Positions 35,147 through 44,482 are shown, counted from the first letter of the stretch. The stretch: DNA of 64,000 nucleotides from Cupriavidus basilensis OR16 (GCF_000243095.1 NZ_AHJE01000066.1:16196-80195); one strand, 5' to 3'. The notes: a model not told the origin generated them from the letters alone. Numbers and translations: made by a program.

Positions 35147-35955
35147 CGGCAGCACTCCCCGCTGGTCTTGTACGTGAGCACGGGGCGCAGGCGCGCCAGC
35201 GGCCTTGCCAGGCCCGCGTCGCAAAGCGCCGCCACCACGCTGCCGATCGGCTTGTAGGCTTGCGGCGCCTCCTCGTAGATCAACTGCCGGTCGCGGCAGA
35301 TCACGCGGCTGTCAAAGCGCGTCCGGCTCAGTTGCTCGACGGTAAAGCGCCCCGACAAGCGGCTCTTGCACTCGCCGCGCATCCATTTGCGGCCCGCGCC
35401 GTGCGCCAGCGACAACAAGCTGCGCGCATCGGCTACCGGCTCGACCAGGTAGCTGTAATCTCCCCGCAAGCCCGGGATCACCACCGGGTCGGCATCGGCC
35501 GGCGTGGCGCCCTTGCGGTGCAGCCAGCCGGCGATGCCGTCTATCGTGGCCGCCGCCAGGAAGTTGTGGTCAACGTCGAGCGCCCGCTCGCCGCCGCCAT
35601 GCAGCCGGTCCAGCATGCGGCGCGCGACCAGCTCGCGGTTGCCCTGAGCGAAACGCAGCGCCTGCGCGTGCCGGGCCAGATAGTCGGCGCCATCCTGGCT
35701 GCCGCCGCTCAAGCCATTGTCGCCGAAGCGCTCGATATGGTCTTGCAGGATTGCCTGGCCGAGCCCGCGCGAGCCGCTATGCACCAGCAGCACCAGCCGG
35801 CGGCGCTCCAGCCCGAGCGCCGCCACCGCGGCTTGGTCGAGAATCTCGTCGATCTGCTGCACTTCGGCAAAGTGATTGCCCCCGCCAATCGTGCCCAGCG
35901 CGTGCTCGTGGCCCGAAGGGAAACGATCGTAATGCGCAATGGCGTGATCTGGCAA
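35143..35955 (-). pseudogene. rtcB: RtcB-type RNA ligase (RtcB2), N-terminal third missing
   Basis: 270 residues remain: HALGTIGGGNHFAEVQQIDEI, VLLVHSGSRGLGQAI, VDHNFLA, and LSLAHGAGRKW with the His region that becomes guanylylated. RtcB2 proteins have about 380 residues; the lost N-terminus carries the DxGCGM segment whose Asp and Cys bind manganese. The 137 bp upstream encode no remnant. A shorter active form cannot be excluded, but loss of function is likely. Frame is intact to the prfH overlap. Confidence 0.8.
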
Positions 35956-36006
35956 TGTTGGCGATCAGATCAGCGCGTGCGGCTGTTGTCAGACCGGGAC
36001 ACTTAG

Positions 36007-36050
36007 CTGTCATGCGAGCGTCACGCCTTCATCACGCCACCGTCACGTGG
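36007..36050 (+). promoter_or_regulatory. Pho-box-like array of four 11-bp repeats
   Basis: CTGTCAT-GCGA, GCGTCAC-GCCT, TCATCAC-GCCA, CCGTCAC-GTGG follow one another with an exact 11-bp period, 43 bp ahead of the ATG at 36093. PhoB binds direct repeats of CTGTCAT spaced by 4 bp. This suggests phosphate-starvation control of the phytase-like gene. Confidence 0.6.
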
Positions 36051-36092
36051 ACCATGCATCGTAGCGGTCTTTCGACACCATTCTTCCCCTAA

Positions 36093-37466
36093 ATGCGCAT
36101 CGTCCCGTCCGCGACCATCATTGCCGTCATCGCCGTCACCGCTGCGGCCTGGGCTTTGCCCGCCGCGGCCCAGGCCACAGCCCCTGCCGCCTACCCCGCC
36201 ACCCTCGCTGGCCACGCCATCCTGCCCGCGCAGAGCTATATCGCCGCGCCCAAGGACGCGCCGCAGGACCTGCAGGCAAGCGGCAAGTTCACCACCGGCG
36301 CACGCGTGGAAAAGATCGGCGCGGTGCAAGGCCAGTCGAACGGCCGGCCGACGGGCGTGTCCCTGCCGTTCAGGGGCCAGCCGCTGCAAGGGCACTCCGG
36401 CATCAAGCACATGGCGGACGGCAGCTTCTGGGTGCTGACCGACAACGGTGCCGGCAGCAAGGCCAACTCGCCGGACTTCATGCTCTACCTGAATCACTAC
36501 AAGGTCGACTTCAAGAGCGGCAAGCTCCACCGCCTGGGCACAGTGTTCCTGCACGATCCGGACAAGAAGGTACCCTTCCGCGTCGTCCACGAAGGCACCA
36601 AGCAACGCTACCTGACCGGTTCGGACTTCGATACGGAGAGCTTCCAGTTCGCCGGCGGCGCGCTGTGGATCGGCGATGAGTTCGGGCCCTTCCTGATCAA
36701 GGCCGACCTGCAAGGCAAGGTGCTGGCCGTGTATGACACGATGGTCGACGGCAAGGTCGTCCGCTCGCCGGACCATCCCGCCGTGACCACGCCGGGCGTG
36801 CCGGGCGGCACGGTGGACTTCCAGGTCAAGCGCTCCAAGGGCTTCGAAGGCATGGCCTCGTCGCCGGACGGCGGCAAGCTCTACGCGCTGCTAGAGGGCC
36901 CCGTGTGGAACGCCGAAGCCAAGGATTTTGAACGTGTCGGCGGCAAGGAAGCCCTGCGGGTGCTGGAGTTCGACACCCAGGCCGGCAAGTGGACGGGCCG
37001 CTCCTGGACGTACCCACTGGAAGCCAATGGCAACGCCATCGGCGACTTCAACATGATCGACGCCAGCACCGGCCTCATCATCGAGCGCGACAATGGCGAA
37101 GGCACGGCCGACAAAGCCTGCCCCGAAGGCCAGAAACGCAATGACTGCTTCTCGGACATCGCCAGGTTCAAGCGCATCTACAAGATCGAGCTGAGCGAGG
37201 CCAACGCGGGCGGCCCGGTGCGCAAGATCGGCTACATCGACCTGCTCAACATCGCCGACCCTGACAAGCTGGCGCGCAAGCCGCTCAACGACGGCGTGCT
37301 CAAATTCCCGTTCTTCACCATCGAGAACGTGGACGTGGTGGACTCCACCCACATCGTGGTCGGCAACGACAATAACCTGCCCTTCTCCAGCAGCCGCGAG
37401 CCTAACAAGGCGGACGACAATGAGCTGGTGCTGCTCGAGGTCGGTGAGTTCCTGAAGGCGAAGTAA
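36093..37466 (+). CDS. Exported esterase-like protein of the phytase-like family
   Basis: Protein of 457 residues with a signal peptide (IIAVIAVTAAAWALPAAAQA, cleavage near residue 27). Seen: a beta-propeller-like series including GHSGIKHMADGSFWVLTDNGAG, TDFDTESFQFAGGALWIGDEFGPFLI and GFEGMASSPDGGKLYALLEG, which characterise the esterase-like activity of phytase domain (PF13449). Members are thought to release phosphate or act on phosphoesters in the periplasm, but few are studied. The Pho-box-like array upstream supports a phosphate role. It is convergent with the liv operon. Confidence 0.85.
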   Translation: MRIVPSATIIAVIAVTAAAWALPAAAQATAPAAYPATLAGHAILPAQSYIAAPKDAPQDLQASGKFTTGARVEKIGAVQGQSNGRPTGVSLPFRGQPLQGHSGIKHMADGSFWVLTDNGAGSKANSPDFMLYLNHYKVDFKSGKLHRLGTVFLHDPDKKVPFRVVHEGTKQRYLTGSDFDTESFQFAGGALWIGDEFGPFLIKADLQGKVLAVYDTMVDGKVVRSPDHPAVTTPGVPGGTVDFQVKRSKGFEGMASSPDGGKLYALLEGPVWNAEAKDFERVGGKEALRVLEFDTQAGKWTGRSWTYPLEANGNAIGDFNMIDASTGLIIERDNGEGTADKACPEGQKRNDCFSDIARFKRIYKIELSEANAGGPVRKIGYIDLLNIADPDKLARKPLNDGVLKFPFFTIENVDVVDSTHIVVGNDNNLPFSSSREPNKADDNELVLLEVGEFLKAK

Positions 37467-37502
37467 TTCGCTTCAGGGCAGCGCCGGCGCACGAGCCGGC
37501 AT

Positions 37503-37537
37503 GGATGGGTGTCCCGGGCTCACGAGGACACCCATCC
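37503..37537. terminator. Bidirectional stem-loop between phytase-like gene and livF
   Basis: GGATGGGTGTCC (37503-37514) pairs perfectly with GGACACCCATCC (37526-37537) around an 11-nt loop, 3 bp from the livF stop. No long T run is present on either side. Confidence 0.6.
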
Positions 37538-37540
37538 TGC

Positions 37541-38256
37541 TTACACTTCCAGCCATTCCTTGCGAATCGCCGCATTCGCCTTCAGATCCCCAGGCGTGCC
37601 CTCGAACACGATGTGGCCATGCCCCATCACGTAGACCCGTTGGGAAATATCCAGCGCGATGGCCAGCTTCTGCTCGATCAGCAGCACCGACACGCCACGC
37701 TCCTTCAGGACCTTCAGGTAATCGCCCACCAGCGTGACGATCATCGGAGCCAGCCCTTCGGTCGGCTCGTCGATCAGCACCAGGTCGGGGTCGCCCATCA
37801 GCGTGCGGCACAGCGTGAGCATCTGCTGCTCGCCGCCGGAGAGCACACCGGCCGAGGTGTTCTCGCGCTCCTTCAGGCGCGGGAACATGTTGTACATGTC
37901 CTGCACCGTCCAGCGGGGCTTTGACTGGCGCGGATTGCGCTTCTCCCCGAGCTGCAGGTTCTGGCGCACCGTCAGGGTCGGGAAGATATCGCGATTCTCA
38001 GGTACATAGCCCACGCCCAGGTGGGCGATCTCGAAGGTGCGCCGGCCGAGGATCTCCTCGTCGCGAAAGCGCACCGAGCCCTCCGCCTTGACCATGCCCA
38101 GGATGGCCTTGGCCATGGTCGAGCGCCCCCCACCCCGTTGCGGCCCAGCAGCGCGACGATCTCGCCTTCGTCGATATGCGCGTCGACGCCGTGGAGGATA
38201 TGGCTTTTGCCGTAGTAGGCGTGCAGGCCCTGCACGTCCAGCATGCGCTTGCCCAT
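37541..38256 (-). pseudogene. livF: Branched-chain amino-acid ABC ATPase LivF, frameshift in Walker A
   Basis: The N-terminus (MGKRMLDVQGLHAYYGKSHILHGVDAHIDEGEIVALLGRNGVG) and the rest (STMAKAILGMVKAEGSV ... VLIDEPTEGLAP ... ) are in different frames. The break is in the Walker A codons, where the plus strand has a run of six C (38127-38132). Four would give GRNGVGRSTMAKA, the usual LivF sequence. A 2-nt homopolymer change, real or a sequencing error, thus destroys the ATP site. The start overlaps the livG stop (ATGA). Confidence 0.85.
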
Positions 38257-39029
38257 CAGTGCGCTCCCTCAGTAGCAGGTTCGTCCAGGGTCGTGCCCAG
38301 GTAGGCCTCCTTGACCTTGCGGTTGGCGCGGATGGCCTCAGGCGTGTCGGTGGCGATGACCTCGCCGTAGACCAGCACCGAGATACGGTCGGCCAGCCCG
38401 AACACCACGCTCATGTCGTGCTCCACCATCACCAGGGTCTTGCCCACGGTGACGCGGCGGATCAGTTCCACCGCATGGTCCGACTCCGAGCGGCTCATGC
38501 CGGCCGTGGGCTCGTCCAGCAGGATCACCTCGGCGCCGCCAGCGATGGTGATGCCGATTTCCAGCGCGCGCTGTTCCGCATAGGTCAGCAGGCTGGCCTG
38601 GGTGCCGCGCCGGTGTTGCAGGCCGATCAGCTCCAGCACTTCGTCCGCCCGCTCGCGCGCGTCGCGCAGCTCCGAGAGCCGATGCCAGAACGAATACTTG
38701 TAGCCCAATGACCAGAGCACCGCGCAGCGCAGGTTTTCGAACACCGACAAGCGGTGAAAGATATTGGTGATCTGGAAGCTGCGCGACAGCCCCATGCGGT
38801 TGATCACGAAAGGCTGCAGCCCGCCGATCTCCTGGCCATTGAGCTTGACCGTGCCCGAGCTGGGCGCGAAGCGCCCCGAAATCAGGTTGAAGGTGGTCGA
38901 TTTACCGGCGCCGTTGGGGCCGATCAGCGCATGCCGCTCGCCCTTGGGGATGCTCAGGTTGACGCCCCGGATGATCTCGGTCTGGCCGAATTTCTTGCGT
39001 ACGTCGTTCAGTTCCAGTGCGGTGCTCAT
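38256..39029 (-). CDS. livG: Branched-chain amino-acid ABC transporter ATPase LivG
   Basis: Cytoplasmic ATPase of 257 residues. Walker A GPNGAGKST (37-45), LLDEPTAGMSRSE (Walker B) and a LivG-specific C-terminal tail (AIRANRKVKEAYLG) are present. The start at 39029 fits MSTALELNDVRKKFGQ. It is followed by livF with a 4-nt overlap and would, in the ancestral frame, overlap the livM stop by 4 nt as well. Confidence 0.92.
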   Translation of the reverse strand: MSTALELNDVRKKFGQTEIIRGVNLSIPKGERHALIGPNGAGKSTTFNLISGRFAPSSGTVKLNGQEIGGLQPFVINRMGLSRSFQITNIFHRLSVFENLRCAVLWSLGYKYSFWHRLSELRDARERADEVLELIGLQHRRGTQASLLTYAEQRALEIGITIAGGAEVILLDEPTAGMSRSESDHAVELIRRVTVGKTLVMVEHDMSVVFGLADRISVLVYGEVIATDTPEAIRANRKVKEAYLGTTLDEPATEGAH

Positions 39030-40233
39030 GCCGCGCCTCCCGCCATTTCGGCCTGTACCTTGTCCCAGTCGTTCCGGCGTCAAAGCCGATGCGCAACAGC
39101 GACATCTCGGTCCCGTTGGCGCTATCCACCTGCACCTTGTAGACCAGTTCCACGGTGAGGATCACCGCGGCCAGCAGCACCAGCCCGGCAGCCGCGGCGC
39201 GGCCGTAGTCAGGCAGCATGCGGCGCAGCTTGCCGCGCGCGAGCAGCGGCACCTGCATCACCAGCAGGCTGGCGATGCCGCCCGGCACGAACATGACCAT
39301 CAGTACGAAGAACAGGCCGAGGTAAAGCAGCCAGGCCTTGGTCAGGTCCGACAGCGCCACCGCGAACAGGATGAACACCACCGCGCCGATCACCGGGCCG
39401 AAGAACACGCCCGCGCCGCCGATGAAGGCTGCCAGCAGCACCCCGCCGGAGCGCACCGCACTGACGTTCTCGGCCGACACGATTTCGAAGTTGATGGCCG
39501 ACAGCGCCCCCGAGATGCCGGCGAAGAACGCCGACAGGATCAGCACCAGGTAGCGCACGCGCTGCGTGTTGTAGCCGATGAATTCCACCCGCTCCGGGTT
39601 GTCGCGCACCGCGTTGGCAATGCGGCCAAGCGGCGTCTGGGTCCAGGCGTACATGGCCACCATCGACAGCAGGCACCACACCGCGATCAGGTAATACACC
39701 TGGCGGCCAGGGCCGTAGGTGATGCCGAACACGGGGTCGCCCACCATGCGGTTGGTGGAGATGCCGCCCTCGCCGCCGAAGAAATCCGGGAACATCAGCG
39801 AGCTGGCGAACACCATCTCCCCGATGCCCATGGTGATCATCGCAAAGGTAGTGCCGGACTTCTTGGTCGTGACGTAGCCGAACAGCACGCCGAAGAAGGC
39901 GCCGGCCAGGCCGCCAACCACCGGCAGCAGCGAGACCGGCAGCCAGACCTTGCCCGCCCCCACCATATTGAGCACATGGATGGCGATGAAGGCGCCCAGG
40001 CCGGCGTACACCGCATGGCCGAACGACAGCATGCCGGTCTGCCCGAGCAGCATGTTGTAGGACAGCGCGAAAATAATCATGATGCCCATCTGCGACATCA
40101 GCGTGATGGCGAAACCGAGGGCAACGGTCAGGCCCCAGATCGCCCAGCGCGCCAGGTTCATCGGGCGGTAGCGCATGGTGCGGCCGGTCACGACCGTCTC
40201 GCGGCGTTGTTGCATTGTCGTCTCCATGCTCAT
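39026..40233 (-). pseudogene. livM: Branched-chain amino-acid ABC permease LivM, C-terminal frame change
   Basis: Inner-membrane permease with about ten helices; GQTGMLSFGHAVYAGLGAF and FGGEGGIS are LivM hallmarks. The main frame reads on into livG without stopping until 38902. Another frame ends NDWDKVQAEMAGGAA and stops at 39026, overlapping the livG ATG. That arrangement is surely the original one, so an indel or small deletion lies at about 39065-39085. The core may still be functional with an abnormal tail. The start at 40233 lies 4 bp after livH. Confidence 0.8.
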
Positions 40234-40237
40234 GCGA

Positions 40238-41185
40238 TCAACCCTCCCTGGTACCCATCAAACCACGCGGGCGGAAAATCAGCATCACCACCAGCAACAA
40301 ATACGGCAGTACCGGGGCAACCTGCGCCACCGTGAGCTTCCATAACGAAGACAGCGGCGTGCTGTCGGTAACCTGCAGGCCGATCGTGCCCAGCAAGCCA
40401 GCCAGCGAGGCGTCAAGCGTGACGGCAAAGGTCTGCAGCACGCCGATCAGCAGCGAGGCAATGAAGGCCCCCACTAAAGACCCCATGCCGCCCACCACCG
40501 CTACCACGAAGATGATCGACCCCACCGCCGCCGCCATCGACGGCTCGGTAATGAAGGCATTGCCGCCGATCACGCCGGCCAGCCCCGCCAGCGCGGCGCC
40601 GCCGCCAAACACCATCATGAACACGCGCGGCACATTATGTCCTAGGGCCTCGACCATCTCCGGATGCGTCAGCGCGGCCTGGATCACCAGCCCGATGCGG
40701 GTGCGGGTGAGCACCAGGTAGATCGCCACCAGCATGGCCAGCGACACCACCATCATGAAGGCGCGGTACTTGGGGAATGAGGAGGTGAAGATGGTAAACA
40801 GCGGCCCATCCAGCTCTGCAGGGATGCGGTAAGGTACAGCGGCAAGGCCCCATACCAGCTTCACGCCTTCCTCGATCAGGTAAGCCAGGCCGAAAGTAAA
40901 TAGCAGCTCGGCCACGTGCCCGTACTTGTGCACGGTGCGCAGCCCGAAGCGCTCCACCAGCGCGCCGGCGCCGGCCACCAGCAGCGGCGCGAAGATCAGC
41001 GCTGGCCAGAAGCCGATCTTGCTGGCAATGGTGTAGGCAAAGTACGCGCCCAGCATGTAGAAGCTGGCGTGCGCGAAGTTCAGCACGCCCATCATGCTGA
41101 AGATCAGCGTAAGCCCGGAAGAGAGCATGAACAGCAGCAGCCCGTAGCTGACGCCGTTCAATAGGGAAATGACGAAGAATTCCAC
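40238..41185 (-). CDS. livH: Branched-chain amino-acid ABC permease LivH
   Basis: Inner-membrane permease of 315 residues with about eight helices. GVSYGLLLFMLSSGLTLIFSMMGVLNFAHASFYMLG is the LivH N-terminal signature (glycine/serine-rich first helices, NFAHG-like NFAHA). AVVGGMGSLVGAF is the permease loop contacting the ATPase. It follows livK after 181 bp and precedes livM by 4 bp. Confidence 0.92.
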   Translation of the reverse strand: MEFFVISLLNGVSYGLLLFMLSSGLTLIFSMMGVLNFAHASFYMLGAYFAYTIASKIGFWPALIFAPLLVAGAGALVERFGLRTVHKYGHVAELLFTFGLAYLIEEGVKLVWGLAAVPYRIPAELDGPLFTIFTSSFPKYRAFMMVVSLAMLVAIYLVLTRTRIGLVIQAALTHPEMVEALGHNVPRVFMMVFGGGAALAGLAGVIGGNAFITEPSMAAAVGSIIFVVAVVGGMGSLVGAFIASLLIGVLQTFAVTLDASLAGLLGTIGLQVTDSTPLSSLWKLTVAQVAPVLPYLLLVVMLIFRPRGLMGTREG

Positions 41186-41366
41186 AACTTATCCTTCATT
41201 CTGACGCTCGTGGCCAGTTGGCAGCCAGCGATCGGCCGGTCGGAGAACGGGCGCGCGCGGGTGAGCGCCGCCCACCCGAAAGCGGCATGCGCCGCGCCGG
41301 GCCGACCGAAGTATGCAGGATCGGGTGGCGCGCCGGAACTGGCCGCGCCATCCACCGCGCGCGGGC

Positions 41367-42605
41367 TTAGCCCGGGCGCTTCATCTGGCAGGAAGTCGGC
41401 TGCGCTGCCACGTACTGGTCCATCAGCGCATCGGTCTTCCAGCCAAAGCCGGTGTTTTCCTGGTCGAACTTGACCTCCTTGCCGTCAGCCTTGGTCCAGG
41501 TGGCCACCACCAGCGATTGCTGGGCCTGGTGATCCGAGCCGCGCATCTCCACCGTGCCGTTCAGGCTTTCGGCCTTGAGGCCTTCGAGCGCCTTGGCCAC
41601 CTTGACCGGATCCGTCGACTTGATGTCCGTGAACGCCTTGCCCAGCATGGCGATGCCGGTGTACGCGGCCATCACGTAGAAGTCATCGTTGTACTTCTTC
41701 TTGAAGCCTTCGATGACATCGCCGCCCTTGAAGCCCTTGTTGTTGGGGTTGTAGTAGCCGACGTACTTGACGTGCCCGGCTTCCGACGCGCCCATGGCGG
41801 TCGGCACGCCGGTGGTGCCGGCGTAGTAGGTGTAGTAGTTGGTGCTCAGGCCAGCGTCCTTGCCGGCCTTGATCAGTAGCGCGAGGTCGCTGCCCCAGTT
41901 ACCGGTAATCACCGTGTCGGCCCCCGAAGCCTTGATCTTGGCCGCATAAGGAGCAAAGTCCTTGACCTGTGCCAGCGGGTGCAGGTCTTCGCCGACGATC
42001 TGGATGTCCGGACGCTTGCGCTTCAGGTATTCCTTGGCGGCGCGCGCCACCTGGTGGCCGAAGGAGTAGTTCTGGTTGATCAGGTAGACCTTCTTGACGT
42101 TGGGATCCTTGGCCAGGTAAGTGGTCAGGGCCTCCATCTTCATGTCGGAATTGGCGTCCAGGCGGAAGTGCCAGTAGTTGCACTTGCTGTTGGTCATGTC
42201 CGGGTCCACCGCCGCGTAGTTCAGGTAGACGATCTCCTTGCCCGGATTGCGCTCGTTGTGCTTGGCCACCGCGTCTTCCAGCGCCAGGCCCACGGAGGAG
42301 CCGTTGCCCTGCACGATATAGCGGATGCCCTGGTCCACCGCCTGCTTGAGGATGGTCAGGCTTTCCTGTGGCGAGAGCTTGTTGTCAAAGCCAACCACTT
42401 CAAACTTGTTCCCGCCCCCCCAGTTCTTCTGGTTGGCGATGTCGGCGACAAACTGCCAGCTCTTCAGCTGGTTCTGCCCCACCGGCGCCATCAGCCCGGA
42501 CAGCGGATCGATAAAGGCGATCTTCACCGTTTCGGCAGCCGCGACCCCGGAACCCATTGCCGCGAAAATGGCCGTAGCTGCCACGAGCGGACGCAATCTG
42601 ATCAT
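41367..42605 (-). CDS. livK: Branched-chain amino-acid ABC substrate-binding protein LivK type
   Basis: Periplasmic receptor of 412 residues. Signal peptide RLRPLVAATAIFAAMGSGVAAA, then ETVKIAFIDPLSGLMAPVGQNQL, the type I binding-protein start. GAAGGAGACAAGC precedes the ATG at 42605. The ligand may be a branched-chain amino acid, an amide or an aromatic acid; such liv-type systems in Cupriavidus often import aromatic acids. The 181-bp gap to livH holds GC-rich dyads such as GGCGCG...CGCGCC that could lower expression of the downstream genes. Confidence 0.9.
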   Translation of the reverse strand: MIRLRPLVAATAIFAAMGSGVAAAETVKIAFIDPLSGLMAPVGQNQLKSWQFVADIANQKNWGGGNKFEVVGFDNKLSPQESLTILKQAVDQGIRYIVQGNGSSVGLALEDAVAKHNERNPGKEIVYLNYAAVDPDMTNSKCNYWHFRLDANSDMKMEALTTYLAKDPNVKKVYLINQNYSFGHQVARAAKEYLKRKRPDIQIVGEDLHPLAQVKDFAPYAAKIKASGADTVITGNWGSDLALLIKAGKDAGLSTNYYTYYAGTTGVPTAMGASEAGHVKYVGYYNPNNKGFKGGDVIEGFKKKYNDDFYVMAAYTGIAMLGKAFTDIKSTDPVKVAKALEGLKAESLNGTVEMRGSDHQAQQSLVVATWTKADGKEVKFDQENTGFGWKTDALMDQYVAAQPTSCQMKRPG

Positions 42606-42753
42606 GCTTGTCTCCTTCGGTTTTATTGTTGGCTGTTGTTGATCCCGATTCGCGGCGGCGCGCCCTCCCAAGACCTCGCGCGCCGCAAACCTGTCCTGCA
42701 AGCGCCGGCATCGAAGGCCGGCAGGCATTGGCGGCTCTATGGCCGCCTTGGGG

Positions 42754-44226
42754 TCAGGCCGCCGGCAGGCGGTAGTCCTTGAACTGCTCACGCAGCTTGA
42801 GTTTCTGCATCTTGCCAGTAGCGGTAAGCGGAATCTCGGTGACAAAGGCAACGTCGTCGGGGATCCACCATTTGGCGACCTTGCCTTCGAAGTACTTCAG
42901 CAATTCCTCGCGCGTCACCTCGGCGCCGGGCTTCTTCATCACGACCAGCAGCGGGCGCTCGTCCCACTTGGGGTGGAAGCAGGAAATGCAGGCCGCCATA
43001 TGCACCGCCGGGTGGGCGGCCGCCACGTTCTCGATATCGATCGAGGAGATCCACTCGCCGCCGGACTTGATCACGTCCTTGCTGCGGTCGGTGATCTGCA
43101 TGTAGCCGTCGGGGTCGATGGTGGCCACGTCGCCCGTGGGGAACCAGCCATCCACCAGCGGCGACGCGTCGTTGCGGTAGTAGTGCTCGATCACCCAGGG
43201 GCCCCGCACGTGCAGGTCGCCGAACGCCTTGCCGTCCCAGGGCAGTTCGTTGCCATCACCGTCAACGATCTTCATGTCCACGCCGTAGATCACGCGGCCC
43301 TGCTTTTCCTGGATCTTCTGCTGTTCGTCTTCCGGCAGGTCGTTGTGACGCGCCAGCAGCTTGCAGGAAGTGCCCAGCGGGGACATCTCCGTCATGCCCC
43401 AGGCATGGATGGTCTCCACGCCCAGCGCCTTGAGCGTGCGGATCATGGCGGGCGGCGCCGCCGAGCCACCGATCACAGTGCGATGGAAGGTGGAGAACTT
43501 GAGGTTATTGGCCTGCACATACTGCAGCAGGCCCAGCCATACCGTGGGCACGCCGGCCGAGAAGGTCACCTTCTCCTGCTCGAACAACTCGTAGACCGAA
43601 GCGCCGTGCAGCACGGTGGAGCGATGCGAATACAGCGCACCCTTGGGGTTGCCGGTGGTGCCCGAGGTGTAGCACAGGCTGGAAGCCGTGTTCTCGTCGA
43701 ACTGCGGCCACGCATAGTCGCCGTCCTGCCCATCGATCAGGTCTTCGTAGCACAGCAGCGGTACCTTGGGTTCCGCCGGCATGCGCGAGCGATCGCTCAT
43801 CATCACCCAGCCCTTGACCCCGGGGCAATGCGCCGCCACGCCTTCCACCAGCGGCAGGAAGGTGGCATCGAAGAACACGTACTGGTCTTCGGCGTGGTTG
43901 ATGATGTAGGCGACCTGCTCGGGGAACAGGCGCGGGTTGACGGTATGGCATACCGCTCCCGAGCCCGATACGCCGTAATAGATCTCCAGGTGACGATAGC
44001 CATTCCAGGCCAGCGTGCCGACACGTTCGCCCGCACGCACACCCAGCGCGGCGATGGCCTGGGCCAGCTTGCGCGAGCGTAGTTCGCAATCGCGGTAGGT
44101 GTAACGGTGCAGATCGCCTTCGGTCCGTCGCGAGACGATTTCCGTGCCGCCATAGTGGCGTGCGGCGTGCTTGATGATGGAGGAAATGAGCAGGGGTTCG
44201 CTCATCATTTGACCCATCAATGCCAT
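42754..44226 (-). CDS. Medium/long-chain acyl-CoA ligase (AlkK-like), in-frame internal deletion
   Basis: AMP-forming ligase of 490 residues; relatives such as AlkK have about 545. Seen: CYTSGTTGNPKGALYSHRST (A3, near 190), HAWGMTEMSPLGTS (A5), DGWFPTGDVATIDPDGYM (A7), RSKDVIKSGGEWISS (A8) and TATGKMQKLKLR with the catalytic Lys. After STVLH the sequence jumps to GASVYELFEQEKVTFSAGVP; about 50 residues, including the PMFHxNxWG core (A4), are missing. The frame is kept, but the enzyme is probably inactive. CAGGAGACTATTCC precedes the ATG. A palindrome lies 40 bp upstream. Confidence 0.85.
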   Translation of the reverse strand: MALMGQMMSEPLLISSIIKHAARHYGGTEIVSRRTEGDLHRYTYRDCELRSRKLAQAIAALGVRAGERVGTLAWNGYRHLEIYYGVSGSGAVCHTVNPRLFPEQVAYIINHAEDQYVFFDATFLPLVEGVAAHCPGVKGWVMMSDRSRMPAEPKVPLLCYEDLIDGQDGDYAWPQFDENTASSLCYTSGTTGNPKGALYSHRSTVLHGASVYELFEQEKVTFSAGVPTVWLGLLQYVQANNLKFSTFHRTVIGGSAAPPAMIRTLKALGVETIHAWGMTEMSPLGTSCKLLARHNDLPEDEQQKIQEKQGRVIYGVDMKIVDGDGNELPWDGKAFGDLHVRGPWVIEHYYRNDASPLVDGWFPTGDVATIDPDGYMQITDRSKDVIKSGGEWISSIDIENVAAAHPAVHMAACISCFHPKWDERPLLVVMKKPGAEVTREELLKYFEGKVAKWWIPDDVAFVTEIPLTATGKMQKLKLREQFKDYRLPAA

Positions 44227-44266
44227 GGAATAGTCTCCTGTAATTTTCGAAATCCGTCAAAAAAAC

Positions 44267-44278
44267 GAACAACCGTTC
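44267..44278. promoter_or_regulatory. Operator-like palindrome GAACAACCGTTC upstream of acyl-CoA ligase
   Basis: GAAC-N4-GTTC dyad 40 bp before the ligase start, followed by TATTTTT. It matches the perfect site at 6896 in 10 of 12 positions. The 256-bp region 44227-44482 is the divergent promoter region with selO. Confidence 0.5.
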
Positions 44279-44482
44279 TATTTTTGGGCCGATTGTTGCC
44301 ATCCATTGATGAAACGTCAACGGGAATCCGTTGTGCAACGCCATATCCCGGAGGCCGGGTAGCGGCGTCCCGGCCCCATGGCGGTGCACCGGGGGCGGGA
44401 TTCAAGGAATATCCGGAAACATTGTGGTGACAACGACTGTCAGAGATGCGATTGACGGCGTGGAAGTACAATAACGCCTGCC

